From Adineta steineri (taxonomy: Eukaryota; Rotifera; Eurotatoria; Adinetida; Adinetidae), in NCBI GenBank assembly GCA_905250115.1, contig CAJNOI010000134.1, forward strand, positions 48,731 to 112,730: a stretch of DNA of 64,000 bases. The letters are read 5' to 3'. The position numbers and the translations under genes were made by a program. The notes beneath the pieces are model-generated. The model had not been told where the DNA came from and did not search any database. It worked only from the letters and a program-made list of their open reading frames with translations. Below, in pieces: positions 1 through 10,980 of this stretch; positions within the stretch are counted from its first letter, which is position 1; each line of letters begins with the position of its first letter.

Positions 1-1167
1 TAAATGAGGATGATGAGAAGGAAGTGATTGTTGTCGAATTGCAAGGGCTTTTTCATAATAAGAAAGTGCTTTTGGATAAGCACCCTTGCTGTTATATACA
101 TTACCGATGTTGTCGTAGGACATAGCTAAATGAGGATGATTGGAAGAAAGTGATTGTTGTTGGATTGCAAGGGTTTTTTCGTAATAAGGAAGTGCTTTTG
201 GATAATCACTCATGCTGTAATACATCGAACCGATTATGTCATAGGAAGCATTTGAATCAGAATGATTGGAAGGAAACGATGTTTGTTTAATTGCAAGAGC
301 TTTTTCTTGAGATGCAAGTGCTTTTGAATAATCTCCCATGCTGTGATGCACAGTACCAATGTTCTTATAGGATATAGCCAAACTAGGATGATTGGAAGGA
401 AGTGATTGTTGCTGGATTGCAAGGGCTTTGTTATAATAAGAAAGTGCTTTTGGATATTCACTCTTACTTTTATACGTAGTACCCATGTTATTGTAGGAAG
501 TACCCAGGTCTGGGTGATTAGAACGAAGTGATTGTTGCTGAATTGCGAGAGCTTTTTCAAGATAATGAAGTGCTTTTGAATAATCACCCATGCCGTGATG
601 CACAGTACCGATGTTGTTATAGGACAAAGCCAAACTAGGATGATCGGAAGGAAGTGATTGTTGTCGAATTGCAAGGGCTTTTTTATAATAAGAAAGTGCG
701 TTTGGATAAGCACCCTTGATGTCATATACATTACCGATGTTGTCGTAGGACATAGCTAAATGAGGATGATTGGAAGAAAGTGATTGTTGTTGGATTGCAA
801 GAGCTTTTTCATAATAAGAGAGTGCTTCTGGATAATCACCCATGCTGTAATACACAGTACCGATGTTGTTACAGGACATAGCTAAATCTGGATGAGTGGA
901 AGGAAGTGATTGCTGTCGAATTGTAACAGCTTTTTCATAATAAGAAAGTGCTTGTTGATATTCCCCTAGATTATGTTTGATCTGACCTAGTTGATGATAA
1001 ATATTCGCCTTGTCATTCTCATTTGATGCTTGATGAAGTAAAACTTGATAAATTTCTTGAGCTTTGAGAAATTGACTCGTTTTTATCAGTAATAATCCCA
1101 ATCTGTACCATCCTGTCGAATGTGGAAAGGTCTCCTGCCTGATCTCATCGCTAAGAGCACGAAGATC
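1..1167 (-). pseudogene. TPR (kinesin-light-chain-like) half of the ART gene, separated by one stop codon
   Basis: Reading on directly after the TAA at 1168-1170 in the same frame gives 'DLRALSDEIRQETFP' and then TPRs to the window edge, with no further stop in 389 codons. The repeat unit is 42 residues (126 bp), of the type 'YYEKALAIQQQSL..HP.LA.SY.NIG..Y...GDY.KAL'. About eight units are visible, and DNA identity between units is high. The gene continues beyond position 1. Such TPRs normally bind partner proteins. There is no in-frame ATG close to the stop, so this half is expressed only by readthrough or re-initiation, or it is dead. The open frame and clean repeats argue that the stop is recent or is a sequence error. 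Confidence 0.75.
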
Positions 1168-1170
1168 TTA
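1168..1170 (-). other. Single in-frame TAA between ART and TPR modules
   Basis: The minus-strand TAA lies in the hinge between two modules that are otherwise continuous in one frame ('TTDND', stop, 'DLRAL'). One base change from a CAA codon would produce it. Confidence 0.8.
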
Positions 1171-2343
1171 ATCATTGTCAGTAGTCAATGTTAAATTCAC
1201 TTCATAGTGATAGTTATTTCCATGTACTGGTTTAATATCTCCAATACGAAAAATGGGATATATAGAAAAGAGAACTTCATCTTCCATATGAAAATGGCCA
1301 ATATGTGTAACAGAAGCAAATGGAGTTGTTGGATCACTAGGATTAATTGACATAACAAATAGAATTCTAACAAGATTAGGATTTGTAGCAACTTGTTGTA
1401 GAAATTCAAGAGCAGTATCACGATTTCTATTAGTCGATAAAAAGTTATTAAATGAAAGAAGTCCACCTTTAGTTTTTGTCATTTCGTCGAAATCTTCTTT
1501 CGAAAGACCTTGTCCACGATAAACTGTAAATGTTTTACCTGATTGATGGCCATGAAATTGTTCCGAATGTAGTCGTTGAATATCAAGATGCAGATCATTG
1601 ATAAAGAAACCCATGCGGACAACGATATCAGAATCCATTGATCTCAATGCACTATTGAGCGTAGGATATAAAAAGCATTGATAAGTATACCACCAAATCG
1701 GTGTGTGATTACGATAATGACTTTCCAATTTTTCAATATTATGTAATTCATACTCATTTTCGACAAATACTTCACGACAATAAGTAATAAATTCTTTAAT
1801 ATGTTTGTCTTCGAAGTTGATGGTTAATAAGATCTCTTTCAAGATCCGAGTATACATAAATGATGGATCTAATTGATCCAACTTTTTGTTTAATGCCACA
1901 AAACTGATTGCGGTGGCGTTTTGCTCGCAAAAGTGAACAGATTTTTCAAGAGCTTTATAAATTGGTGTTATTTCTGTGAAGACTCCTTTGACTTTAGGCC
2001 AGTCTTTGGTCGATTGTCTATGCCATTCTTGATTGTCACAAAAAATAAAAATGGTGTCTACTTGGGACATGACATGCACATAAGGCACAATATATTTCTC
2101 AAATGAACCAGAAATAATCATACATACATTGGTATTGGTAATGGTTTGAATAAATTCAACACATTGTCTACCATTTGTAAACGTGTTTACGTTGTTAATT
2201 ATACGTTTTAAATGCTTGATAGTATTACTATAATCAGCATTATTATCTTTAATGTTGTTATCCAACCAAATAAGGAGGACATTTTTGGAGAGTCTAGATG
2301 CTGGCTCAGGTCTTTTTATGTCATCCGATTTGCTAGTTGCCAT
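1168..2343 (-). CDS. Mono-ADP-ribosyltransferase (ART) module, first half of an ART-TPR protein
   Basis: 391 codons from an ATG at 2343 to a TAA at 1168-1170. Residues about 20-145 form a receiver-like alpha/beta region ('NVLLIWLDNN', 'IISGS', 'IFIFCDN'). Residues about 180-385 are an arginine-type ART domain with a complete R-S-ExE set: R276 in 'YRGQG', S303 in 'FLSTN', and E354/E356 in 'MEDEVLF'. ART enzymes move ADP-ribose from NAD onto protein side chains. No signal peptide or membrane segment is seen, so it is probably cytosolic. The same reading frame stays open after the stop and encodes TPR repeats (next entry), so this is the front part of a longer ART-TPR protein type that I recognise from bdelloids. 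Whether the truncated enzyme is made, or the stop is read through, cannot be told from sequence. Confidence 0.85.
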   Translation of the reverse strand: MATSKSDDIKRPEPASRLSKNVLLIWLDNNIKDNNADYSNTIKHLKRIINNVNTFTNGRQCVEFIQTITNTNVCMIISGSFEKYIVPYVHVMSQVDTIFIFCDNQEWHRQSTKDWPKVKGVFTEITPIYKALEKSVHFCEQNATAISFVALNKKLDQLDPSFMYTRILKEILLTINFEDKHIKEFITYCREVFVENEYELHNIEKLESHYRNHTPIWWYTYQCFLYPTLNSALRSMDSDIVVRMGFFINDLHLDIQRLHSEQFHGHQSGKTFTVYRGQGLSKEDFDEMTKTKGGLLSFNNFLSTNRNRDTALEFLQQVATNPNLVRILFVMSINPSDPTTPFASVTHIGHFHMEDEVLFSIYPIFRIGDIKPVHGNNYHYEVNLTLTTDND

Positions 2344-4475
2344 TGGCTGATTATTTGTTATTTGTAATATGAATGTGCTGTATTTGAGTAGTTTGAAAAA
2401 AATTGCGAATGAAAAAACCCATTAAAAGTAGCTCATTTTATAGTGTCTCTACTTCCTATTTGGATTTTTTTTGTATTCTTTTGAAATGGACAACAGCGTC
2501 TTTTTCGTTAACAGTCGCAGATATTATTATAAAAAACAGGAAGGATCAATTCACATGTTTCTTAGCAATAAACAAAAAAAGAATGTTTAAATATTTGCCT
2601 GAGTGTCAGTGACTAAAATAATCCGCGAAAAGAAATTTTTCTACGTATTTTGACGAAGAAAAAAAATCTCCAAGGAATTTGTTTTCGTTCTGCTCTCATG
2701 TTTGATGTAATTGAAGACTCGAAAATTGGAAATAATTATATTGTCGTATACATTACAATTTGCAAATATTTAACAAGATAATGCTATCAAAACATAAAGA
2801 GCTCACATTCTTTTATTTTTTTGGCCAAATGTATGAGACACCGAGAAAAAGTGTTTGACTTGGTTGTTATTTCTTGTTTCTTTCAATTCTTTTTCCACTT
2901 AACAATGACATGATAAACACTATGATGCTATATAAAAGTGTTGCAAAGAGATAATTGCAAATAAGCATATTTGAAACAAATGAATGAAAAAAAACACTAT
3001 GATCACTACTATATTTACCATACAAATAAAACTGGTCAGAGAGAACTGTATTGCACATAATTCTTCAGAATATTTGTGATGGAAGTGAGTGAAAATGAAG
3101 TGGAATATAAGTATATAGTGGAAGAAACACACAATATATAAATTTCATCTGCTCTTTTTTATAATAAAATACTGCTTATTATAGTTTTTCTTGTCTATTT
3201 GTCTTTATAATTAGAGATAACATATTAGATGAATGAATATATCAAACAACTATATGAAAGCATGACACTGACTGACAAAAAAGAAGACATTTCAAGGCAG
3301 TATTGAAAAAAGTTTAACATGATTTCAATTTTTGTTCCTTTCTAAAATATTATTTTTGCTAAATTCTATCATTATAGTTAATTCAAGGATTTTTAATTAT
3401 TAAAAAATCAGCACGTGGATTGTACGAAGCTAAAACACTAAATAGTATGTCAGTGAATATCAAAACGACTTTAGTTTAATATTTTTGATTACATCTAATT
3501 CAAAACTTTGTCTTGATATAACTAGAATAATAAGAGCATTCTTTTTTGTACAAATGTTCATTATATTCTAAGTAATATATGAGCTTGATAAATAGATATA
3601 ATATTTAAATATTTAGATCTATGTCACGCATACATTTTAGATTTATTTTGTCAGTAAATGGGTGTGGGTGTGGGTTGTGGATATAGATATTTATCTTTAT
3701 TTAGCCACACTCGCACCCTTACAGGCAACAGTATATCTTTACATGTTTTGGAGGAAAAAATCGGTAGGTAAGAATGACTGACACCGGGTGTACTAAACGT
3801 TTTCCGACATTGTTTCTTTCGTCTGTATCTTGTTGTAAGTAAATGATAAAGTCTTACATTTTAATGGACTCAAAGCAATGTCATACAGATTCTTCATTTT
3901 TATTGTGGAAAAACATTTAGCACAATTGAAAGTAAGTTTGTAGTTATCATTCTTGTAGAGCTTTTCAAAGCCCATCTTTTAAAAAAAATGTAAGGATTTA
4001 TCATTTACTTATATTAAGATATATACGAAATAAAAAATATGCCGAAAAACTTCTGTGAAAAACAGAAAGTATTAAAGATCAATTCATATTGTTATAATAC
4101 ATAAAAAGATTTTTTAAATTATAAGGTAAGAATTGACATACAGTTGATTGTTTATATCCATTTATCTTAAACATAGGTCTAAATGTAAAGCAATGATTAA
4201 ATATTACACTTATCAAATAATCAATTTTGTTTGTGATTTTCTTCCATATATCTGTATAGTATTATTGCAATATTGGATAGATCCAAAATTCTCGGATTTC
4301 ATTGGACAGATTCTATACTCGATTGCTTCTATCTAAGATTAAATAGATTAATATATGTTTATATGAGCTACTCTTATAGATACACATTGCAGTATTTATT
4401 ACAAAAAACTCATATACTAACAACAATAAAATTCTACTACATATATTTTCGTACCAGATTTAAAAACGTTTTTCA
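2344..4475. other. AT-rich intergenic stretch
   Basis: No supported gene. The small open frames here (60-70 codons) are low-complexity and hydrophobic, with no family features. It contains one telomere-like hairpin at 3659-3721. Confidence 0.6.
3659..3721. repeat. Telomere-like G-arm/C-arm hairpin
   Basis: The left arm is three TGTGGG-type units (3659-3680). An AT spacer follows, then a degenerate C-rich arm 'CCACACTCGCACCC'. The polarity is G-rich left, C-rich right, as in the other hairpins of this window. Confidence 0.7.
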
Positions 4476-5285
4476 AAAAACACCTCTACTTGATAATGTA
4501 CAAATATAAAATGGCATACCACTAGTAATAAAAGCAAGTAATAATTCAATATCATACAAAAAAGTATCAATAGTAGTTTGAAAATTAGATTTGAAAGAAA
4601 CTGAATGAGATGTAAAATAAAATTTTCGTATAGTTTGTGGAATACAAAATATGATTAAAAGAAGAATTTGTATACATAACATACGAAGTAAATGACAATC
4701 AGTTTTTCAAAACTCATTGGACCTATTATAACAGCTTTAATTTCTATTCGATATTGAGTATATTAAATCATTAAAATTAATGAAATAAAAATTGTTATAA
4801 TTGCATATGTTAACTCAGTTATAAACCAACAGACAATATGTTTTCCATAACATGCTAATAGTGCATTGATACTATTAGCGTCATAACAATAAAGCATATG
4901 AGTATAGCTTTGCATTTTTTAACGTACTCATTTGTTATCGACAAAGATCTCATGATGATAATAACCATCGATTATATGTTGCTAACATAATTATCCATAT
5001 TGTGAGAGTTCTTGAAGTAAATACAATAAATGCACGAAGTTTACAAAGTCAATCATTTGTATTTGTTGGATCCATATTCCAAGCTGACATAAAACGTGTA
5101 GTAATACCAAATACAAGAGGGAGAAGATCAATAATTAATGAGACAAAAAAAAAGAAAAGTACATGAATTTCTTTGAAAAATTGGTTGTGATAAAACAAGA
5201 CAATTAAGAATATTTCCACATATACCAAATGAAAGAATAATTGTTGCTAAATAACAACTGAGTTGATGAGATATGTTATATTTCA
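4476..5285 (-). pseudogene. Broken rhodopsin-family (peptide-type) GPCR
   Basis: Read from about 5280 downward, the minus strand gives TM1 and TM2-like segments ('LSFGICGNILNCLVL', 'FFFVSLIIDLLPLVFG'). These are followed by 'DPTNTND', a stop, 'LCKLRAF' and 'IWIIMLATYNRWLL'. After several stops and frame changes the frame resumes at 4682-4476 with 'LLLIIFCIPQTIRKFYF' and 'FITSGMPFYICTLSS', the TM6-TM7 end of the same receptor type. The order and spacing are right for one seven-TM receptor, but there are at least five stops or frameshifts, so it is dead. It is a different receptor type from the intact gene just downstream. Confidence 0.7.
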
Positions 5286-6062
5286 ATGAATGGTTTTTTC
5301 GTTTAGAATGATTTAGAAGATGTAAATATTTCTATGGCTTGTTGAACAAATGAGAATTTAACTATGCAAAATAAAAATTCTGGACCACTGTTATTTTTCT
5401 GTTCAATATTGTTTTTATAGAACAAGATATTATTTAAATTTATACTCATTAATTGTTAAATATTCTTTTTCACATTCTTTTCGATTAATTAAATTCAATT
5501 ATTAAACACATCGATTGTTGGTATTTAAATATTTCTTTGTGAAACTATTCAAGGTGAACAGTTAACAGATATATTTCCAAGTATTCAGTAATGAATTTCC
5601 ATAGTTGAATATATAATTATAATCTTATAGGCGTAAAATAATAAGACTTTTGATTTCCTGTAACATTCAATGTGCGTATCTAATTCAGGATGTGAGTATT
5701 GTAAACATATCCGTAATCAAACTAGTTTCAGTAAAATGGATGTGGTCCTACTTACACCTGTCTAATTAACATTATAGAATGGAATAGAGACAATCTGTAT
5801 ACCTATAAAAATTTACAATGAGTTTTTGAATATCTTTCGAATAATTAGACTTTTAGCATCGTCATAATAACAGAAATATAAGCTTCAATATTTTTTCATA
5901 CAATTTTTGTATTAGTAATAGTTATTCCAATGACTCTATGATCTTGTGAGATTTAAGTTTCACATTCTCATGGCCAAAGTATATTTAACAAAAAAGAAAC
6001 ATGAACAAAAATAGTGTCTCATTTATTTATTCAATAAAACAATATAGAACTATTTATTGTTA
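5286..6062. other. Intergenic stretch
   Basis: AT-rich DNA between the receptor pseudogene and the 3' end of the intact receptor. I see no gene or clear repeat. Confidence 0.5.
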
Positions 6063-6987
6063 TTAGTTTCGATTATTACGAAGTATGTTAAGAAAATATT
6101 TTCGTAATTTACGATTAAAAATAAATAAGTCAATTACATTGATGATTAAACTTATACATGGTAACATTGTAATACCATGAAATACAACATAAGATATAGC
6201 GGTTCCATCCCAATCAATTGCTCCGACAATATACGCAGGTATCCACCCGCAAATTAATATTACAAACATAAAAATTATATGTTTTAATAAACGGATATAA
6301 CGTTGACTTAGAGTAGTAACTAATATAGTATTATCATTATTATTCATTGGTTGAACACGACGTGTTGAATGATGAACAAACTTAAAAATAATAATATTTG
6401 TCACAGCTAACAGTATGGCAGGCAATATGCCACTAATACATAATGCATATATTTGATAGTTAAGGTCAAGACCTGATATTAAACAATGCTAAAAAGAAAG
6501 ATCAACAAATAGATATATGTATTAATTGTTACAAGATAAGTACCATAAGACTTGAATCAAACTGAGGTAATGGCAATAGTATTCCAGTTATCCATTGAAC
6601 AATAATGCATCTAATAATCCATGTTTTTGTTCGAAATAATCTTTTATGTAGATTTAAAATAGCAATTAATCGATTTAATGAAACAATGCATAAAGCATAA
6701 AGAAATTGACAATTAACCATCGTTTGCAAATAAAGTATTAATAAACATGATTGTTCAGTCCATAAGATATTCGAATAAAATGTGTTCATGAAAAAATAAA
6801 TCATCCAAAATGTAGCACATAGAAATATAGTAATACATATATTAAGAGTAAACAGATGAATAGAAGTATAAAAACGTTGATTGAAACAAAGTGGTAAAGC
6901 ATATAAAATTGATCCAATAGATATTAATGCAAGTATAACAACTTTTATAATAACCAAAATAATTACAATCTGATCATCATTCATCAT
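6063..6987 (-). CDS. Rhodopsin-family seven-TM receptor, two exons
   Basis: Exon 1 is 6987-6544 (148 codons, ATG 'MMNDDQIV'). A 55-bp GT-AG intron (6543-6489) follows, then exon 2, 6488-6063. The joined protein (about 290 aa) has seven hydrophobic segments. TM1-TM4 are in exon 1, with 'SLNRLIAIL' at the end of TM3 in place of DRY. TM5-TM7 are in exon 2, with the TM6 signature 'CGWIPAY'. TM7 'LIINVIDLFIF' departs from NPxxY. It is a plasma-membrane receptor of unknown ligand, close to orphan receptors that are multi-copy in bdelloids. The splice keeps phase 0 and yields an unbroken TM4-loop-TM5 join. Confidence 0.8.
6489..6543 (-). other. 55-bp intron of the receptor gene
   Basis: Donor GTACTT and acceptor TTTTTAG on the minus strand. 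Without it the first exon would run into a stop eleven bases after the donor. Confidence 0.8.
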
Positions 6988-7748
6988 TAGTGTTTTCTAA
7001 GGTAAAAAGAAGGTGTTATATGAACATTATAATCATTATTATTCTCTACGCTATTGAATAGACACAAAAGATTTTTGTTAATGGTACTAAATATCTTTCA
7101 TATGTCAAAAATAACCATGTACTTCATAAATAAAAAATGTCATACTCAATCTTGTCACTTAACATAGCAAAAGTAATTTTTTCCGTTCCACATAGAATGA
7201 ATAACTAGAGCAGAATGTATTGCAAAAAGAAGATAAGATATGAATAAGTTTAGAATAAGAAAATAGAAAATATTTATTTAATTGTAATAGTCAGTGAAGA
7301 ATTTGTCAATTTCATTCACACCTAATGGAGTTGAAAAAAGTGAAAATCATGTTTCTTCTGCTACAATTAATGATGCGATCATCCGATAGGTAAAATAGGT
7401 ATAATTGGGAATTGAGAGAGAAATGTAGTTTTTCTTCTTTCACCTGGAATTTTTTACGCTACTTAGACCTAATTACGAATCGTGACATAGAAATCCGACA
7501 AATTTCTATATATTCTATAAGAAATGTCAGTCATATATATATCGGCTGATAGAACATCATAAATGCTATAAAAGTAAAACTACTTTTTCATTTATATGTT
7601 CATGAACTCATTGCTGAATATGTATATATAGCACTTAAAATAAAAATGCAAGCATAGACTATATATTCTCAAATACATATTTTGACTGTTCACATATATT
7701 TTTGATCGTAGTCTTACGTTCCCATCGTATTTCGCAATTGATAGCGAT
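6988..7748. other. Intergenic stretch
   Basis: Upstream region of the receptor gene and 3' flank of the B-box gene. AT-rich, with no gene supported. Confidence 0.5.
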
Positions 7749-8900
7749 TTATGAAAGTTTATGCAAGTTGAGACTTTTTATTGTAGCAGTGACGATAGTA
7801 TCGTTACTCCATTGAATAGCATTTACTATAGGATTCATCGATGATGATATATTTCTATAGTCTTGTAAGATATTTCCATCAGAAGAAATATGTAAAAGTT
7901 GAGTTTCCAAAGCATTTATTATGATCCATTGATCATTATTTATCGAACAACATCGAGCAAGTATACTCAGTGGAATTGACCACAAAACTTCGAATGTAAT
8001 TGATGAATGTAGATCAAGACGATTTTGAAAGGTATGAGCATTGCAAATAATAAATGCTAATTTTTCATTTCTATAACTGAAAGTAAGAATAGATTCGTAT
8101 AGTGGACAAATAGCTAATGGATGCCATTCTTTAACGAATTCAATTGATGGATGAAGAGTATATTCATACAAAAATGCAGACATATCTATAGTTGATAAGT
8201 ATAAAGTCGTATCAGAACATGCAGCACATGACCAATCTTTTTTATTATGATGAACAATTGTACATTCTTGAAGTTCCATTGTATTTTCATCAAGAGTAAA
8301 AATATTTTTTTTTGTAACTAAAATAAACTGATTGAGTGTTGATGCCCAACATATATTGACATATTCACATGGCCATGGAATTTGTTTAACAATAGTTAAA
8401 GTTTGATCAAGTAAACATAGATAAGGTTTTTGTTCAATTAATAAATATTTATTACTACAAGCCATAGATATAGAACTTTTACTAACTACTTGAACAGATC
8501 GATAGGGCTGTTCAAAAGGAAAGAGATTTTGTTGTGATATCTTGCTTGAAATATCTTCTACTATCGTATTATTTTGTATTGATTCATTGAAATTAACTTC
8601 TAATTCACCAAGCTCGATTTGTTGATTGTTTTCAATATTCGAACGTTTCACATTTTGATAAACACTTTTACACCATTTGTTAAGAATCGTCAAACAAGAT
8701 CGTTTTTCCATTGATGGTTTTTTAGTCTGATCCGTATTTGTATTTGTTTCGTTGACTACAGAAATCAATTGAGTAGTATGTTCCATAAAATGATCATTAC
8801 ATAAATCTTTATTATGACACTCACATACGGCTAGAGCTGAACGTTCACACAAATCGACAGAACATAATTTCAATAATGAAGTCATGTTTCCAGCAGACAT
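7749..8900 (-). CDS. B-box-like zinc finger plus beta-propeller-like protein
   Basis: 383 codons, single exon, ATG at 8900. Residues about 12-43 carry a Cys/His cluster with B-box spacing ('CSVDLCERSALAVC', 'CHNKDLCNDHFMEH'). A polar linker of about 90 residues follows. Residues about 135-380 are blade-like repeats rich in W and hydrophobic beta strands ('NQFILVTKKNIFTLDE', 'DQWIIINALETQLLHI'), resembling a WD/NHL-type propeller without classic repeat signatures. A TRIM-like adaptor role is inferred. It has no RING, so E3 activity is not implied. It differs from the B-box/NHL pair at 30-35 kb, where the propeller motifs are textbook NHL. Confidence 0.6.
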   Translation of the reverse strand: MSAGNMTSLLKLCSVDLCERSALAVCECHNKDLCNDHFMEHTTQLISVVNETNTNTDQTKKPSMEKRSCLTILNKWCKSVYQNVKRSNIENNQQIELGELEVNFNESIQNNTIVEDISSKISQQNLFPFEQPYRSVQVVSKSSISMACSNKYLLIEQKPYLCLLDQTLTIVKQIPWPCEYVNICWASTLNQFILVTKKNIFTLDENTMELQECTIVHHNKKDWSCAACSDTTLYLSTIDMSAFLYEYTLHPSIEFVKEWHPLAICPLYESILTFSYRNEKLAFIICNAHTFQNRLDLHSSITFEVLWSIPLSILARCCSINNDQWIIINALETQLLHISSDGNILQDYRNISSSMNPIVNAIQWSNDTIVTATIKSLNLHKLS

Positions 8901-9645
8901 GAAGATATACTACGATGTCAACTCTCACTAAATATATATGTTTATGACTTTTGTGTCTGCGATTAACCAATTTATAGCCAACATGGTGTATATATAAAGT
9001 TGATCTTATGTGACATAAATAACAAAATATAGTCAGTATTTTTATTATTATTATTTTTTCTTCTTCTTCAGCTATACTATTTGCATAAGAACTATATGAG
9101 ATTTTCTTTCCGTATACAGTTGTAATATGATTCGGAAAATAGTAGACGACAAATACATGTTCTATTATGGTTTGACACGTAAAATTAAATAATCAAATGA
9201 AAGATATTCTATTTTGATAACAATAAAAAAAAATTTAAAAATTGAATACACTGTTTATTATTTCATTATATTAGTTGTAAAAATAGACACAATGCAATAT
9301 GACATGTTATATATATTTAATAAACCTACGTCACTTCTTTTAGATTATTTTTCTTCTCAAATAATATAGTATAGCCTTTATTAATAAAATACTTTTATAT
9401 GACATATTTATTAAATCGAGTATTATGTAAATACAACATATTATTGTATATATTGATTGTCATATATCATTGCTTACAAATGCTTTGTCAATACGACGAG
9501 ATAAAAACAGATGACATCATACTTTGTTTCTTATCTTTGAAATAATATGATAAACATGATGCTATCATTTTCAACTAAAATGACTATGAAAAAATGATAT
9601 ATATATAAATACATAGAATTATTATGTTAGTAAAAATAAAGCAAA
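8901..9645. other. Divergent promoter region
   Basis: Lies between the start of the B-box gene (-) and cathepsin L (+). It holds TATA-like runs near 9600 ('ATATATATAAATA') about 45 bp before the cathepsin ATG. No other feature is seen. Confidence 0.4.
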
Positions 9646-10869
<1,224 letters not shown>

Positions 10870-10980
10870 ATCGATTTTTTATAGAAATAAAATATAAATA
10901 CTGAAATAATAATGTTACTAATGGTTTGTTTTATTATTTTCTTATTCTAATCCAACATTAGAAAAACATATTTATTTTCT

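Noticed and set aside
234-731. 165-codon open frame on the minus strand
   Set aside because: Shadow of the TPR-coding frame; the TPR frame is the one with family motifs and no stops.
1168-2343. Bacterial-toxin type ADP-ribosyltransferase
   Set aside because: Receiver-like N-terminus and TPR context fit the bdelloid ART-TPR family; no secretion signal or toxin domains.
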